Shown: positions 32,213 to 43,277, counted from the stretch's first letter. The stretch: DNA of 64,000 bases from Deinandra increscens subsp. villosa (GCA_039602395.1 JBCNJP010000024.1:5301524-5365523), one strand, 5' to 3'. Program-made: numbers and translations. The notes: generated by a model from the letters alone, not told the origin.

Positions 32213-35200
32213 AGACGTCGTGAAACGTAAAAGGAAATTGGTTCCACGTCATAGATGCATATTTTAATTGCCTATTCAATGTTACATGTGTTACTTGCTA
32301 ATGTAGTATTTCGGTTATCTCTTTAATCGATATCGAAAGTTGTTGCTAGCAAGATTGTAGACAAAGGAATGAAAACACTCATAGGACTGGAGTTATCTAA
32401 CTAGAAACTCTCGCCTGCATGAACTAAGAGTAGTTAGATGAAGTGGATTGCAACTGAAGACCTAAACGATTAAGGCGGACGTAATGAAGAATTTCAAGAT
32501 AAAGCGGAGCTCAACGGACGACAACTACCAACGACGACACGACGACGCTAAATTATCTCTACTCAGCATGGCGAAGCAATGGAGACAACAATTCATTCAG
32601 ACGACGACAAGATGTGAAGCAGCAGCAGATGACGACAAATTCTTCTTATTCTTCCTTACCTCTCCTTACGACGCGGACGACATTATATGTACTAATGATT
32701 ATTCTAAAATCTCTCTTGTGTAAAGTTGTTACTTTCAGGTCATATCGGACTCGTGATCTGATCCCTTTGTACCATCAGCCTTGCTTAGTTAATGGAATTT
32801 TTCCGTTAGTCGCACGACCACTTTGATTGATTCTGTTAATTTGATCCGGCAGAGGTGGCACCATTGGTGAGAGCACCCTGCTTCTATCCTAATGTACGGT
32901 ATTTTGATTCGTACCGTCTCCATACTTGTGTGAGTAATAGTTAAAGTGCAAAGGCTTGGAAGCTAAGACAAGTAAGTGTCTCGATTTTCGTGGAGAATTA
33001 TCACACAAGTAACTGTCACGTAAATCTCAGGCGTTGAGATTGACGTTAACTTCGTGCGTTTGTCTGATATTTGTGCTTGTATTCTAAATCCGGATGATAA
33101 TCCTGGAGCTAATTTGGTTAGCAAAGAACCATACGGCTAGTTTTCCAACGGAAACGTGGATTGTCCGAAATTAGAATTCTTCTTATTAAATCTATTGCTT
33201 AAGCCAACAGGGCTTAAAGAACTTGACAACGACTGTCATGATAGATTTAATTCTGCGAAAGACATGTTGATGTCGGTTCGTTCAATGATTCCAAGGAGTT
33301 GTGATGCAAGATAGCAAGGTCTAGTAGTAAAATTACTACAAAGTGTGACCTAAGGATGGCAAATGTTTGGAACATTACAAGGAATGATGAAGACAGATTT
33401 ATGATTTAACCATAAGTTGGTGGCGATGTATAGAACTATACAAAGCCAGGTGAGAATGGTGGACATACTAGAATATATGAGAGTAACTGATGCGAGTATT
33501 GCTTGCATGCTACCAAATGGCAGTGGCCTAAAGGCTACAACACGTGTATGAGAACGTACACATGCAAGGTAACGGTGCATTTATCATTATGTCCGAGGTG
33601 TGGTGGGATGGCTGCGGTAAGCCCTATATATAAACACCTTTGGCATGATGGTTTACGGCGCCTGAATCAGGAAGTGTGGAAGGTAGGTATAGAGACCACA
33701 TGTTTATGATGATTGGTGAGCTAGTGTTGACGGCAATGACATAAGTCCTTTAGAGAAAATGGACTGGCGATTAGGAGTAATGTGACACTCCATGTGAATA
33801 ATTACCCTGAACCCTTGACACATGTCAAAAGGAGATTAGAGACGACATTCTAAAGAGTGTAGGCTAATGATATGTTGGTCCAGGTGGACTAGATTGAACC
33901 GATGAATTCGTGAGATTGATAAACTTAACACGTACCATGGATATATAAATATTTTAATCCTTTGCTGAACGCAAAGGAGGGGAGAGACAGAAACATTATT
34001 TGGTTTTATATATCCATATTGCCTAATCAATCCGACTAGGACTTGTGATGATTTAAGAGTAGGGGATGGTTAACGTAAAGTGAAGTTGTGTTCCACTAGT
34101 TACCCAATAATCTCTTCTGGTTTCGTGTGGTCGTGACTGGATATTCTGGAGCAAGACATAATGTCCTTTGTGAACCAAACCTTGAATAGGTATGTACGGG
34201 TAAAGTTCGAGTATGATATATATCAATTATGTGAGCAAAGATATTGTGTCTCCAGAGAGGGACACACAGAGATAGCTATGAGTAGCTATTAAAGTTATGG
34301 AATTGGCACGACCGTTGGTGCGTTTGGAACCAACTACGAGGCATTTATGATCGATGTCAGGTTATGTATTTGCGATGCATGACTTGTTGGGATTGGATCC
34401 TTCAGGCTGGAAATGATTGATCGTCTATAATGGTTTAATTTAGCGAGGTGTATGATGCCCTCGGCTAGTGTAGCAGGCTAACTAGTAAGGAAAGAATGAA
34501 ATTGTGAAAGACATCTTGAATCACCATTAATGGTGAAGTCAGATTATATACTATACTCGAAAAGTTGAGTATCTTGATAACCTATGAACCTGAAACCGTG
34601 ATGGAATATGAGTATGAGCATATTGAAATTGATTAGTAGTATAGACTACTTGTTTGATACTGAAAACCTCATGCGGTTATAGTATTTGTAAGTATGATTA
34701 TCTCTGAATATCGTGATTATCTTCATGGTAAGGACCTTTGACAAGCGCTTTAAGTATCCTTGGGAAATGGTGATCTTGATAGATCGAATCGAATATGTGA
34801 GTCCATGTGATTGACTTGTAGTCAAGACGACTCTTATGTGTTTCCATGAAGGGAACTATGATAATAAGCTATGAGTAGCTTGGTATGACCAGGACACTGT
34901 GAAGTTGGCATGTCGGTCCGTATGATATGAAATCTATTGCAATACTTGGATGCGTTATCATTTCGTATGTTCTGTTGTGTAATTGTGCTACACAACTTGT
35001 GTGATAGACCTAAGTTAGGTCCCTCTGGGCGTATTGTAGTGACCTTCGCGTTAAGACGCATATAAGGTTCGATGTGACAGGGCCGATGGCTAATTATTGG
35101 ATGTGTTCCTATAAGGCCACAACATTCCCTGTAATAGGGCATATGTTTTGAGTCGGTTCCTTAACATGAAGTCCTGCAACTTCTCTTCGGAGAATCTGAT

Positions 35201-35798
35201 AATGAGAAAGACTCGTCAAATTTGTGACTTGTCGCTACTATAGGAATCAGTTACTAGGTCAGATTATCAGTAAACCTACGAAGGTGAGGCTGGTTAATTC
35301 CGCATGTTTCACCAAGTGAGGGTGATGGGAAAAGAATGCTGATCGGGAAGTGACAGATGGTTCCTATGGTTTGATGTCAGAGAAATTCCTTTTGATAACA
35401 CTACAGAGTGGTGATTAAGTCCGTGTGGTAGTGAAATCACTTAAAGGTATATCGGACGTTCGTGGCATCATCACTAGAACGGTAATCGTATTGCAATTAG
35501 TTTGCAATTATAGTACGATATACGGGACGCCGTATCAAGACCGAGTGATAGCCAATACCACATGATGAATCATCGTACGAACTGTCAAGTATCAAGTGAT
35601 AGTAAGTCCACGCTAACGGCATGTAAGTCCACTAGGTAGTAACATCATGGGAAGACATCACGGGCCACGTGGTGGCACTAATGAGATAGATGTCCCTAGG
35701 AGAACATCATGCGTGATGTGATCCACAAGCGTTAGGTTACTCCCCGTCCTGGTAGGTAGGGCGAATTTCGGGACGAAATTCATTTAAGGAGGGGAGAA

Positions 35799-36012
35799 TG
35801 TAACCCCTTGTTAATTCCGGTAAATCTGGGGGAAATTTTTCCAATTAATGAACTGGACTTGACAAGCCCAGTTAGGCCCGTCAGGCCCATTAAGGGATTT
35901 ACGGCCCGACAAAGGCCCAATCCATGTACTACGATGTCCGGATAATTCGTTATAAGCATTCTAACGAATCGTTATGAAATACAAGGTGTTGCGAAACGAG
36001 AAACGATGAAAT
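35799..36012 (+). repeat. 3' LTR of the LARD-like element, first 214 bp
   Basis: TGTAACCCC onward matches 27702 onward with only a few differences, then enters the N run. The remaining 3.4 kb of this LTR is not in the assembled sequence. Confidence 0.9.
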
Positions 36013-36512
36013 NNNNNNNNNNNNNNNNNNNNNNNNNNNNNNNNNNNNNNNNNNNNNNNNNNNNNNNNNNNNNNNNNNNNNNNNNNNNNNNNNNNNNNNN
36101 NNNNNNNNNNNNNNNNNNNNNNNNNNNNNNNNNNNNNNNNNNNNNNNNNNNNNNNNNNNNNNNNNNNNNNNNNNNNNNNNNNNNNNNNNNNNNNNNNNNN
36201 NNNNNNNNNNNNNNNNNNNNNNNNNNNNNNNNNNNNNNNNNNNNNNNNNNNNNNNNNNNNNNNNNNNNNNNNNNNNNNNNNNNNNNNNNNNNNNNNNNNN
36301 NNNNNNNNNNNNNNNNNNNNNNNNNNNNNNNNNNNNNNNNNNNNNNNNNNNNNNNNNNNNNNNNNNNNNNNNNNNNNNNNNNNNNNNNNNNNNNNNNNNN
36401 NNNNNNNNNNNNNNNNNNNNNNNNNNNNNNNNNNNNNNNNNNNNNNNNNNNNNNNNNNNNNNNNNNNNNNNNNNNNNNNNNNNNNNNNNNNNNNNNNNNN
36501 NNNNNNNNNNNN
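36013..36512. other. Assembly gap (500 N)
   Basis: Exactly 500 unknown bases, a usual arbitrary gap length. The rest of the LARD LTR, the end of Gypsy-B and part of the LINE may be hidden or misjoined here. Confidence 0.98.
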
Positions 36513-36772
36513 TGAGCTCACACCATTCCCCAATCATCATCGCATCGTCGGCATAAAAGAGGTGTGTCAACTACGGACCCTTATTTAGGAAGTCAAAGGC
36601 CTTTGATGACTCCCATCGATCTAGCTCTACAAATCATCCATTCTAATGCTTCCATAGCAACCACAAAAAGATAAGGAGACAATGGGTACCCTGGGGAACA
36701 CCTCTAAAACAATTAAAGTCCTTTGTAGGAGAACCATTGACCAACATCGACGCACGAGCCAATGAAAGAATT
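36513..36772 (-). pseudogene. LINE (L1-type) reverse transcriptase fragment, YADD region
   Basis: The minus-strand translation reads LTHLFYADDAMMIGEW, the catalytic YADD motif of a non-LTR reverse transcriptase, preceded by SPTKDFNCFRGVPQG, which corresponds to the usual VNGSP...KGVRQGDPLSP segment. Frames are broken. The piece is cut on one side by the gap and on the other by Copia-2 (36773), and its upstream continuation is at 42918-43277. The last 5 bases, GAATT, are the target duplication. Confidence 0.85.
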
Positions 36773-37120
36773 TGAAAATGCGTGAGCATTGGATCGTCTA
36801 CTCGATCTAGCTAATCGGACATCGAAACGTAATTAATCGATTGATTTATTGATCAAAACGAACAATTACAATCAGTAACACTCAGATACAGACTCAGAGA
36901 ATACACACTCAGAAACACACACTTAAGATTTGCTCACACGCTCAGAACCCTCTATTACAAAGACCAATCGTATATTTATACCCAGCTGGCCGAGCTTCGG
37001 CCGAACCTCAGGTTCGGCCAGTCCGAACTTCAAGTTCGGACCTAGTTCGGCCAGACCTAGAATGACTTGATCTTGTACATTGCTTGATACTTCACACGAC
37101 GCACATATCAAGTATCAACA

Positions 37121-38796
37121 AACTCCCCATCGTCGTGTGCAGTATCTCTTCAATATCATCAACTTTGTATCTTTAACCAAGCTCCCCCTCAAGTGTAGAA
37201 TCCGTTCGTTCAAGGAAATGAATCTTCAAACAAACTCCTCCTTAACTCGATCGTAGCTTGATCTTGAATACTTGATAACATTGTAGTGTATCTCTGATCT
37301 TTTATCAACATCTTCAGAAGACTTGAAGTTGTGATGTCTTTCACATAGCAACCTGCTCAAACATTTAAATAATCTTGGCGCAAAACGTCTCTTCGAGACT
37401 CCAAGATATGATATTGAAAATGATTTGTATCACGTGTTGATCAGATCGAAAATAAAGCAGAAACAAAATCTTTTTGGCTTTCTGAAACTTATACTAAAAC
37501 ACACCCAAAATCTTTTTGATCTTTTCTGAAATGAAATGAAATTGCAATACAAAATCAAACACTATTTTTGGTATGAGAAAGATCACTATATGGGATCATA
37601 TTGAACATAACGCATTGAACTACACTTCAATTTCAATTAATCAAAACACATAAGTCATGCTGATTGCTGGTATAATTTGTCCAACTTAAACTCAGGCAGA
37701 ATCATACTCATAACATTTGGATATGTTAAGATATTGATTAGATTTGCTTTGACCAGTGTATCCCACACTATCAGATATAATCAGACGTTTTCTATTTTTC
37801 TTTCCTTTTCCTTTTGTGTGACTGTACTTGTGATTTTTCACAATGCATACTATATTCATGATATCGTCAACTGTGTTCCATGCAAAAAGAAATAAGAACG
37901 TTAAATCGTCTACCTTAAGATCGATCTTTCGATACGCAGATAAGGCCTCAGATTTAACAAAATAAGAAAAATAAAACAAGTTGAAATTGTATAACCCAAC
38001 AACAATCAGGTCGGTACTTCCGTACACGCAGAGAAAGTCCGATGAGTTATACGAAACACTAAAGAAAATAAATCAGAACGTCAAACGAACAACGATCAGG
38101 TCGATCTTTCGATACGCAGAGAAAGTCCGATCGTTTGACAAAATAAAGAAAATCAAACAAGATTAAATCTTTGCAAAATGAACACATGTATACACAGTGA
38201 CTTCTCATTTTGAATTTCACACTTATTTTTCTTTTTGTGTCATGAAATATGCATCAAGATGTTATCCACATGGTCAAGCATTAGTATTTAGTGTATATCA
38301 CATCTGAATACTTTCTGATTTGCCAAGCCTACCAAGCATATCAAACAATGATCTTATGGCCATTTCATCTACTCTATCCATGAGTCAGATACGTAAGCCA
38401 ATGTACCATCATTTCCCAATGATCAATTTCTCACAATTTTATATTTTGCATGTATTCACCTTCCTTCATTATATATTTTGCATGTATTCACCTTCTCCCC
38501 ATACCATGCATTTTCTCAATTACTCCCCCTTACTTACAATTCTCCCCCTTAAAATGAAAACTCTATTTTTGAATTTTCATTTTACACAAAAAAAAGACTC
38601 TATTTTTGGGTTTTTGAGAAAAACTTGTAAGCAAAGAAAATTGATCAATCAACACGGATATTATTCAGATTTTAGAATTCAGAAAATTTGCAGTTTAGAA
38701 AATTTATCATGAAAGTTAAGTTAAACAGAAAACTCCTCCATCAACAACTTTGCAATCGTCGACAGGTCTTCTAGAAGTTCCTGCATACTGGTCAAA
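37121..38796 (-). other. Copia-2 3' non-coding region
   Basis: This 1.7 kb lies between the gag stop and the 3' LTR. It has no supported ORF. It holds two AGGGGGAG tracts near 38523-38550 and another at 37191-37200, the structured array at 37900-38139, a short repeat TATATTTTGCATGTATTCACC-like pair near 38440-38490, and the terminal polypurine tract next to the LTR (about 37121-37130). Pol, expected here in an autonomous relative, is absent. Confidence 0.75.
37900..38139 (-). other. Array of three structured modules (predicted RNA stem-loops), Copia-2
   Basis: Modules lie at 37900-37958, 37989-38052 and 38080-38139. Read on the element's sense (minus) strand each has an outer stem of 8-9 bp whose sequence differs but stays paired: GTTAAATC/GATTTAAC, GTATAACTC/GGGTTATAC (one U-G) and GTCAAACGA/TCGTTTGAC. 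Two modules share core GGACTTTCTCTGCGT and CGACCTGATYGTTGTT; all three share TCTGCGT before a small hairpin, ATC-GAAA-GAT or GTAC-GGAA-GTAC, closed by a GNRA-type loop. An inner stem with one bulged T and a 7-base bulge near TTGTT recur in two modules. The same module occurs in Copia-3 and Copia-4. Function unknown; packaging, export, translation or reverse transcription signals are possible. Confidence 0.6.
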
Positions 38797-41700
38797 CTAA
38801 TTAGTCCAAAAATGACCCGAAGCGAATCGCTTCTGTCGACCAGTGTCCTTGTTTTGTTTAGAAACCACTTTAGGTTTCCATTGCATTTGATTTGGTAATT
38901 CAGTTTTTGATGAAACAGACACAGGTGACTGTAATGATGAACCTACATTTTGAGCTTTTGAAACAATTTGAACAAAACGTTTTTGTTTTTGAAAGAATGT
39001 AGGCTCAACTTCATCAAATACTCTGCCTTGTTCATCAAAGAACTTTGTTGTGGCAGATTTACCAAAAACTGATTTCTTATGAAATCTTTGTGATGAATCA
39101 GCAGGTGAGGGACAATCTTTTGCCATATGCCCTGGGCGACGGCAAATATAACAACTTCTTGTCGTTTTATCCCATCTTTGATGTACCTGCAAAGAACACA
39201 CATGAATATCTCTAACATGATCAGAATGAGAATCATATACCTGATGACGATGATCATGCACCCATTTAGAAGTTGGGCTACGAGATTGAGAGCTTTCAGA
39301 AGAAATATCAGCTTTCACAAATACTTCAGAAATTTTCCGAGCATCCACGCAGTGAAGAGGAAATTCCTTGTCAGAAAATAGCTGCTCAGAACCTTTGAGC
39401 TTGTAAAATCTCTCAGGTTGTACCTTATCAGCTTTGAAAACATCTTTCTTCACTTGCTTCTTCTTAATCTTCTTCAAATTTTGTGCTTCAGATGCTGGAA
39501 CCTCTTCAGCTACAACTTTCTTCTCTTGAAAACCTAAACCCACTTGTTGACCAGAAATCTTCTCCTCAGAATTTACACCCTGGTGTCCATTCTTTTCCAA
39601 CCTTGTGAATTCAGCTTTGACATCAGTGATTTTCTTCTTGTCATAAAAAATGGTCTCATCAATTGCTGGTTGAGACAGAATCTGTGTACTAGATGTAGCT
39701 GAGTTTTCGTGATCAGTAGAAGATGAACCAGAAACAAACTTCGGTGCTGGAGGAATCTCAGATTTCAAAACCTTTTTCTTGTTTTTCTTGCTTTTCTTCT
39801 TCTTTACAACCTTTGCGTCTTCAGAAGTAGAAGATGAAACCTTTGAATTATCAAAATCATCAATTTGTTCCTTCACTTGTTTGAAAGCTTCCTTGATATG
39901 AGCAGGGGGTGATGCAGTTTTATCAAACATCCTTTCAAAATTTGCATCATTTGCTAAGAAGCTTGTGAAAACTTGAGAATTTGAAACATTGTTGAGCAAT
40001 CTTTTAGCATCAAGAACTTGAATTTTGAGATCAGAAATTTGCTGTTGAGCTTCTGCAAATTCCTTTTCTTTAGTAATCAATCGCTTAGTAACTTTGTGAG
40101 TTTCAAACTTTTGTAGGCGAAGATTGTCAAGTCCTTCATGTAGCTCCTTCTTTAGTTTATCTTCATTTCTCTTTTGAATTTCCAGATTTGCAGCTTGAAC
40201 TTTGTTAACACTAATCAACTCACGCTTCTCATCCAACAACTTTTCCATATCAACTTGATATGCCTCAATTTTAGCAGCAGACTCTTCAATACTCTTAGTA
40301 AGCAAATCAAGCTTGATCTTGGATTTGTCAAATAAATTCTGAAAATCATTACCCGTATCTTCCGCTTCATCCTTCCATTTCTTGACATCTTGAACCAACA
40401 TATCCCTTTCTTCACAAATCTTGGCTTTTGCAGCTTCAACCTCCCTTTTATCTTGCTTAGAAGTTTCTAACACTTCATTCAACAAATTAATCTCTTTAAG
40501 CAAACATTCATTCTTCATAACCAAACCCTTTTCATGTTCTTTAGAAATCTTTAACTCGGATTTAATCACATCAAATTCCTCAGACAGTTGTTGAACTTTG
40601 TTTATCAACAAAGCATTTTCTTTCATCAGACTCTCCAAATTTTCAGCAGATTCATAAGAACTTGGATTTGAACTAGTGTCGGAACTAGTGTCGGAACAGA
40701 AATCCTCTTGATGATCATGAGTGACTATCAAGGCTGATGAATCATATCCAAACTGTTTACCCCAATCATAAACACCATCATTTTGAGCCATCAAAGCTGT
40801 TGACTTGCTTGTGTTAATAGTAGATGGTTGAGTAAAACCAGGCTTTGGTGATAGAGGAACACCAGACTTATTTGCATGTGCCTGTTGACATTCCTTGGCA
40901 AAATGTCCCAGCTGTTGACATTTATAGCACTTCAATTTGGACTTGTCAAAACCCAATTTATCACCAGAAATATTCTTTCCATGTTTCTTAAAAAATCTCT
41001 TAGATCTTTGACACAACATAGCATATTGCCAAGATACATCCAATTCGGTTAGTTGATCATCATCAAGAGCATCAAGATCCTCACTGGTTAACTTTGCATC
41101 AGCAACATCCTTTATAATCGAACCAAAAGATGATGAAATCAAAGCAGAAATCATTTTAGCACAATCTTCTGTTGATTCAGCAGAAAAAGTATTCTGATTT
41201 GAAAGATTTGGAATTGTAAAGTTACAACCCCGTGACGACTTATTATCAGAATTATCAGACATTCCTGTCAAGAAAGCTGTACTAGGTGCAGAACTCAGAC
41301 TTGGTTTAGCTTTAGCATTCATGCTTGCTGAATTCTCACCATGATACAATTCAGGGTTTTGCAAAGTAGCAGTAGCCTTGTTTGAAGTCATCATTTCCAT
41401 TTCTCTAGCATGAAGTTTTCCAGTTAAATCATGAAATGATAATGCAGAGTAATCTTTGTCATGAGTAAGCAACAAAACATAATTTTCCCACTTTTCTGGT
41501 AAAGCTTCCATTAATTTCTCTAACAATTCCTCCTCAGTCTTTTCAATGTTCACCACATTCATTTCACTAATCAGATGTGAAAATCTGGATACAAGTGCAG
41601 GAATAGTTTCTTTATCATAATGTTGAAAATTCTCAAATTCTTTGTTCAGCACTTTTCTTCTGCTCTTCTTGTATTGATCATTTCCTTCGCATCTAGCAGA

Positions 41701-42069
41701 CAATGCATCCCACAATTGTTTTGACTTTTTGCAAGTACTAAACTGATGTAACAACTCAGTAGGCAAAGCCATTGTTAGATAACCATAGGCTTTTTCTTCA
41801 AGCTCATAAAGTTTTCTTTCATCACCATCAAAATCTTGTATTCTTTTAAAATCTCCATCTGCTTGTGGATGCATATAAAGTTTGCGAATTGGAATCCATA
41901 AATCCACATTATTTGTGCTGATGTAAGCTGAAAAACGTTGTTTCCAATTGTGATAATCTTCCAACTTCAACAATTTAGGAACTTTCTGACTTGTTCCGAT
42001 TTCGTTATCAAAATTTAGCATAGTTTGCATAGCACTTTGCATTGCAGCAAACGCGTGAAATTCCGACAT
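38797..42069 (-). CDS. Copia-2 Gag, intact, 1090 residues, two zinc knuckles and long coiled coil
   Basis: The ORF is uninterrupted from MSEFHAFAAMQSAM. Residues about 30-250 form the copia Gag domain (KLEDYHNWKQRFSAYI, SKQLWDALSARCEG, LMEALPEKWENYV). The first CCHC knuckle, CYKCQQLGHFAKEC, begins at residue 381. A long Glu/Lys/Leu helical region (about 480-760) is predicted to be coiled coil, followed by a basic KKKKSKKNKKK patch and a second knuckle, CYICRRPGHMAKDC, at residue 973. A long Gag with coiled coil is a Sirevirus trait. No protease or pol follows: the ORF ends in a stop and the remaining 1.7 kb is non-coding. In an element otherwise stripped of genes, an open frame this long suggests recent insertion or selection for Gag. 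Confidence 0.9.
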   Translation of the reverse strand: MSEFHAFAAMQSAMQTMLNFDNEIGTSQKVPKLLKLEDYHNWKQRFSAYISTNNVDLWIPIRKLYMHPQADGDFKRIQDFDGDERKLYELEEKAYGYLTMALPTELLHQFSTCKKSKQLWDALSARCEGNDQYKKSRRKVLNKEFENFQHYDKETIPALVSRFSHLISEMNVVNIEKTEEELLEKLMEALPEKWENYVLLLTHDKDYSALSFHDLTGKLHAREMEMMTSNKATATLQNPELYHGENSASMNAKAKPSLSSAPSTAFLTGMSDNSDNKSSRGCNFTIPNLSNQNTFSAESTEDCAKMISALISSSFGSIIKDVADAKLTSEDLDALDDDQLTELDVSWQYAMLCQRSKRFFKKHGKNISGDKLGFDKSKLKCYKCQQLGHFAKECQQAHANKSGVPLSPKPGFTQPSTINTSKSTALMAQNDGVYDWGKQFGYDSSALIVTHDHQEDFCSDTSSDTSSNPSSYESAENLESLMKENALLINKVQQLSEEFDVIKSELKISKEHEKGLVMKNECLLKEINLLNEVLETSKQDKREVEAAKAKICEERDMLVQDVKKWKDEAEDTGNDFQNLFDKSKIKLDLLTKSIEESAAKIEAYQVDMEKLLDEKRELISVNKVQAANLEIQKRNEDKLKKELHEGLDNLRLQKFETHKVTKRLITKEKEFAEAQQQISDLKIQVLDAKRLLNNVSNSQVFTSFLANDANFERMFDKTASPPAHIKEAFKQVKEQIDDFDNSKVSSSTSEDAKVVKKKKSKKNKKKVLKSEIPPAPKFVSGSSSTDHENSATSSTQILSQPAIDETIFYDKKKITDVKAEFTRLEKNGHQGVNSEEKISGQQVGLGFQEKKVVAEEVPASEAQNLKKIKKKQVKKDVFKADKVQPERFYKLKGSEQLFSDKEFPLHCVDARKISEVFVKADISSESSQSRSPTSKWVHDHRHQVYDSHSDHVRDIHVCSLQVHQRWDKTTRSCYICRRPGHMAKDCPSPADSSQRFHKKSVFGKSATTKFFDEQGRVFDEVEPTFFQKQKRFVQIVSKAQNVGSSLQSPVSVSSKTELPNQMQWKPKVVSKQNKDTGRQKRFASGHFWTN

Positions 42070-42380
42070 CGTTCAAAAAATTAAGACCCTGTCGTCCGAA
42101 CTCTCTCCGAACTTATGGCTAAACTCCGAACTCTGTCCGAACTTAAAATCAAACTCCGAACTTTGTCCGAACTTGCTCCGAGACAAAATGAACTGTCCGA
42201 ACTCCTAAAAGACACCGATCTAGCTCCGAACCTCAAATCACTCCGAACCTTGACCGAGACAGCTCCGAACCCTGACCGAATATCGACCGAACTTCAAGTT
42301 CGGAGCAGTTACTCCGAACCTGATCAAACAACTCCGAACTTCGAAAACATTTTTCCAAAACACGCAAAAATGGACGGATT
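42070..42380 (-). repeat. CCGAAC/GTTCGG box cluster in the Copia-2 leader
   Basis: Between gag and the primer site CCGAAC occurs 13 times on the plus strand and once inverted, mostly as CTCCGAAC or GTCCGAAC, with irregular spacing. The same word occurs five times in alternating orientation in each LTR just upstream of the TATA box (about 36985-37055 and 42781-42852). It resembles the repeated-motif boxes with CGG-CCG symmetry known in Sirevirus LTRs. Confidence 0.82.
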
Positions 42381-42917
42381 TTGACAAAACTCGATACTGT
42401 GACTCAGAAAAACCGATAGAAAATGATTTAGGAACAATTTTGACACCAAACACTCGATAGAATTGATGAACAACACGAAAATAAACTCGAGAAACTTCAA
42501 AAACGCTTCAAAAACCCGAAAATATCAACCACAGATCAGTAGAGTGAACCAGAGTGCTCTGATACTACTTGAAAATGCGTGAGCATTGGATCGTCTACTC
42601 GATCTAGCTAATCGGACATCGAAACGTAATTAACCGATTGATTTATTGATCAAAACGAACAATTACAATCAGTAACACTCAGATACAGACTCAGAGAATA
42701 CACACTCAGAAACACACACTTAAGATTTGCTCACACGCTCAGAACCCTCTATTACAAAGACCAATCGTATATTTATACCCAGCTGGCCGAGCTTCGGCCG
42801 AACCTCAGGTTCGGCCAGTCCGAACTTGAAGTTCGGACCTAGTTCGGCCAGACCTAGAATGACTTGATCTTGTACATTGCTTGATACTTCACACGACGCA
42901 CATCTCAGGTATCAACA

Positions 42918-43277
42918 GAATTCTTTTCATCCAACACCGTCACCTAGGAGAGAAAGCCATATGTTCCAAGACCGAATCTAGGAAACCCCAATCCAAGGAG
43001 TAAGAAGCTTTCCTAAAATCAAACTTGAACATCATACCTTGCTTCTTAGCTGCCTTCAACCACGACACCATTTTGTTGAGAATCAACGACCCATCTACAA
43101 TATTACGGCCCGCAACGAAACCCATTTAAGTATTGGAAATGATCAAACACAACACCTTTTTCATCCTCCCTGCAAGAACCTTCGAGATCACTTTGGAAAA
43201 GCATCCAAGAAGACTAATTGGATGAAAATCTCCAAGTGCTTGAGCATTATCAGTCTTCTGGATCAGATGCAAAGGAA
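42918..43277 (-). pseudogene. LINE reverse transcriptase, middle segment
   Basis: The minus strand gives GFVAGRNIVDGSLILNKMVSW, then MFKFDFRKASYSLDWGFLDS, equivalent to the conserved FVxGRxIxDxxLxxNE and FKxDFxKAFDSVxWxFL blocks of L1-type reverse transcriptase; upstream, ALGDFHPISLLGCFSKVISK is the RPISL block. Several frame changes show decay. It lies between the Copia-2 right edge and the Copia-3 left edge (TSD AGGAA, 43273-43277). Confidence 0.9.

Larger units (their letters stand above)
31298..35798 (+). mobile_element. Internal region of the LARD-like element, without coding capacity
   Basis: The region between primer site TGGTATCAGAGCC (31301) and purine tract AAGGAGGGGAG (about 35786) has no gag or pol motif and no ORF above about 100 codons. 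The 3' end (GGGACGAAATTC then AAGGAGGGGAG) resembles the pre-LTR sequence of chromoviruses, so an autonomous chromovirus could supply the proteins; this is inference. Two direct repeats are present: about 165-bp units at 31400-31548 and 31567-31713, and perfect-length 71-bp units at 32071-32141 and 32142-32212. No other gene is visible. Confidence 0.75.
36773..42917 (-). mobile_element. Copia-2, complete gag-only Sirevirus-like element inserted in the LINE
   Basis: Two 348-bp LTRs (36773-37120 and 42570-42917; TGAAAATGCG...GTATCAACA) differ at only a few positions, and GAATT lies on both sides (36768-36772, 42918-42922). The primer site (42556-42567) reads TAGTATCAGAGC on the minus strand, one base off the usual form. 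Each LTR has a TATA box (TATAAATATA, 36971-36980 and 42768-42777) with CCGAAC/GTTCGG boxes just upstream. The inside holds one gag ORF, repeated polypurine tracts (38523-38550, 37191) and a structured array, but no pol. The element is young, and non-autonomous for replication. Confidence 0.93.

Noticed and set aside
32484..32826. Small ORFs in the LARD internal region
   Set aside because: Short, mutually overlapping, with no Gag or other motif.
35950..36570. ORFs spanning the N run
   Set aside because: Their open frames consist of unknown bases; only the YADD-region piece right of the gap is real sequence.
37900..38139. CRISPR-like array
   Set aside because: Only three units, with repeats and arms that vary, in a plant retroelement; no cas genes.
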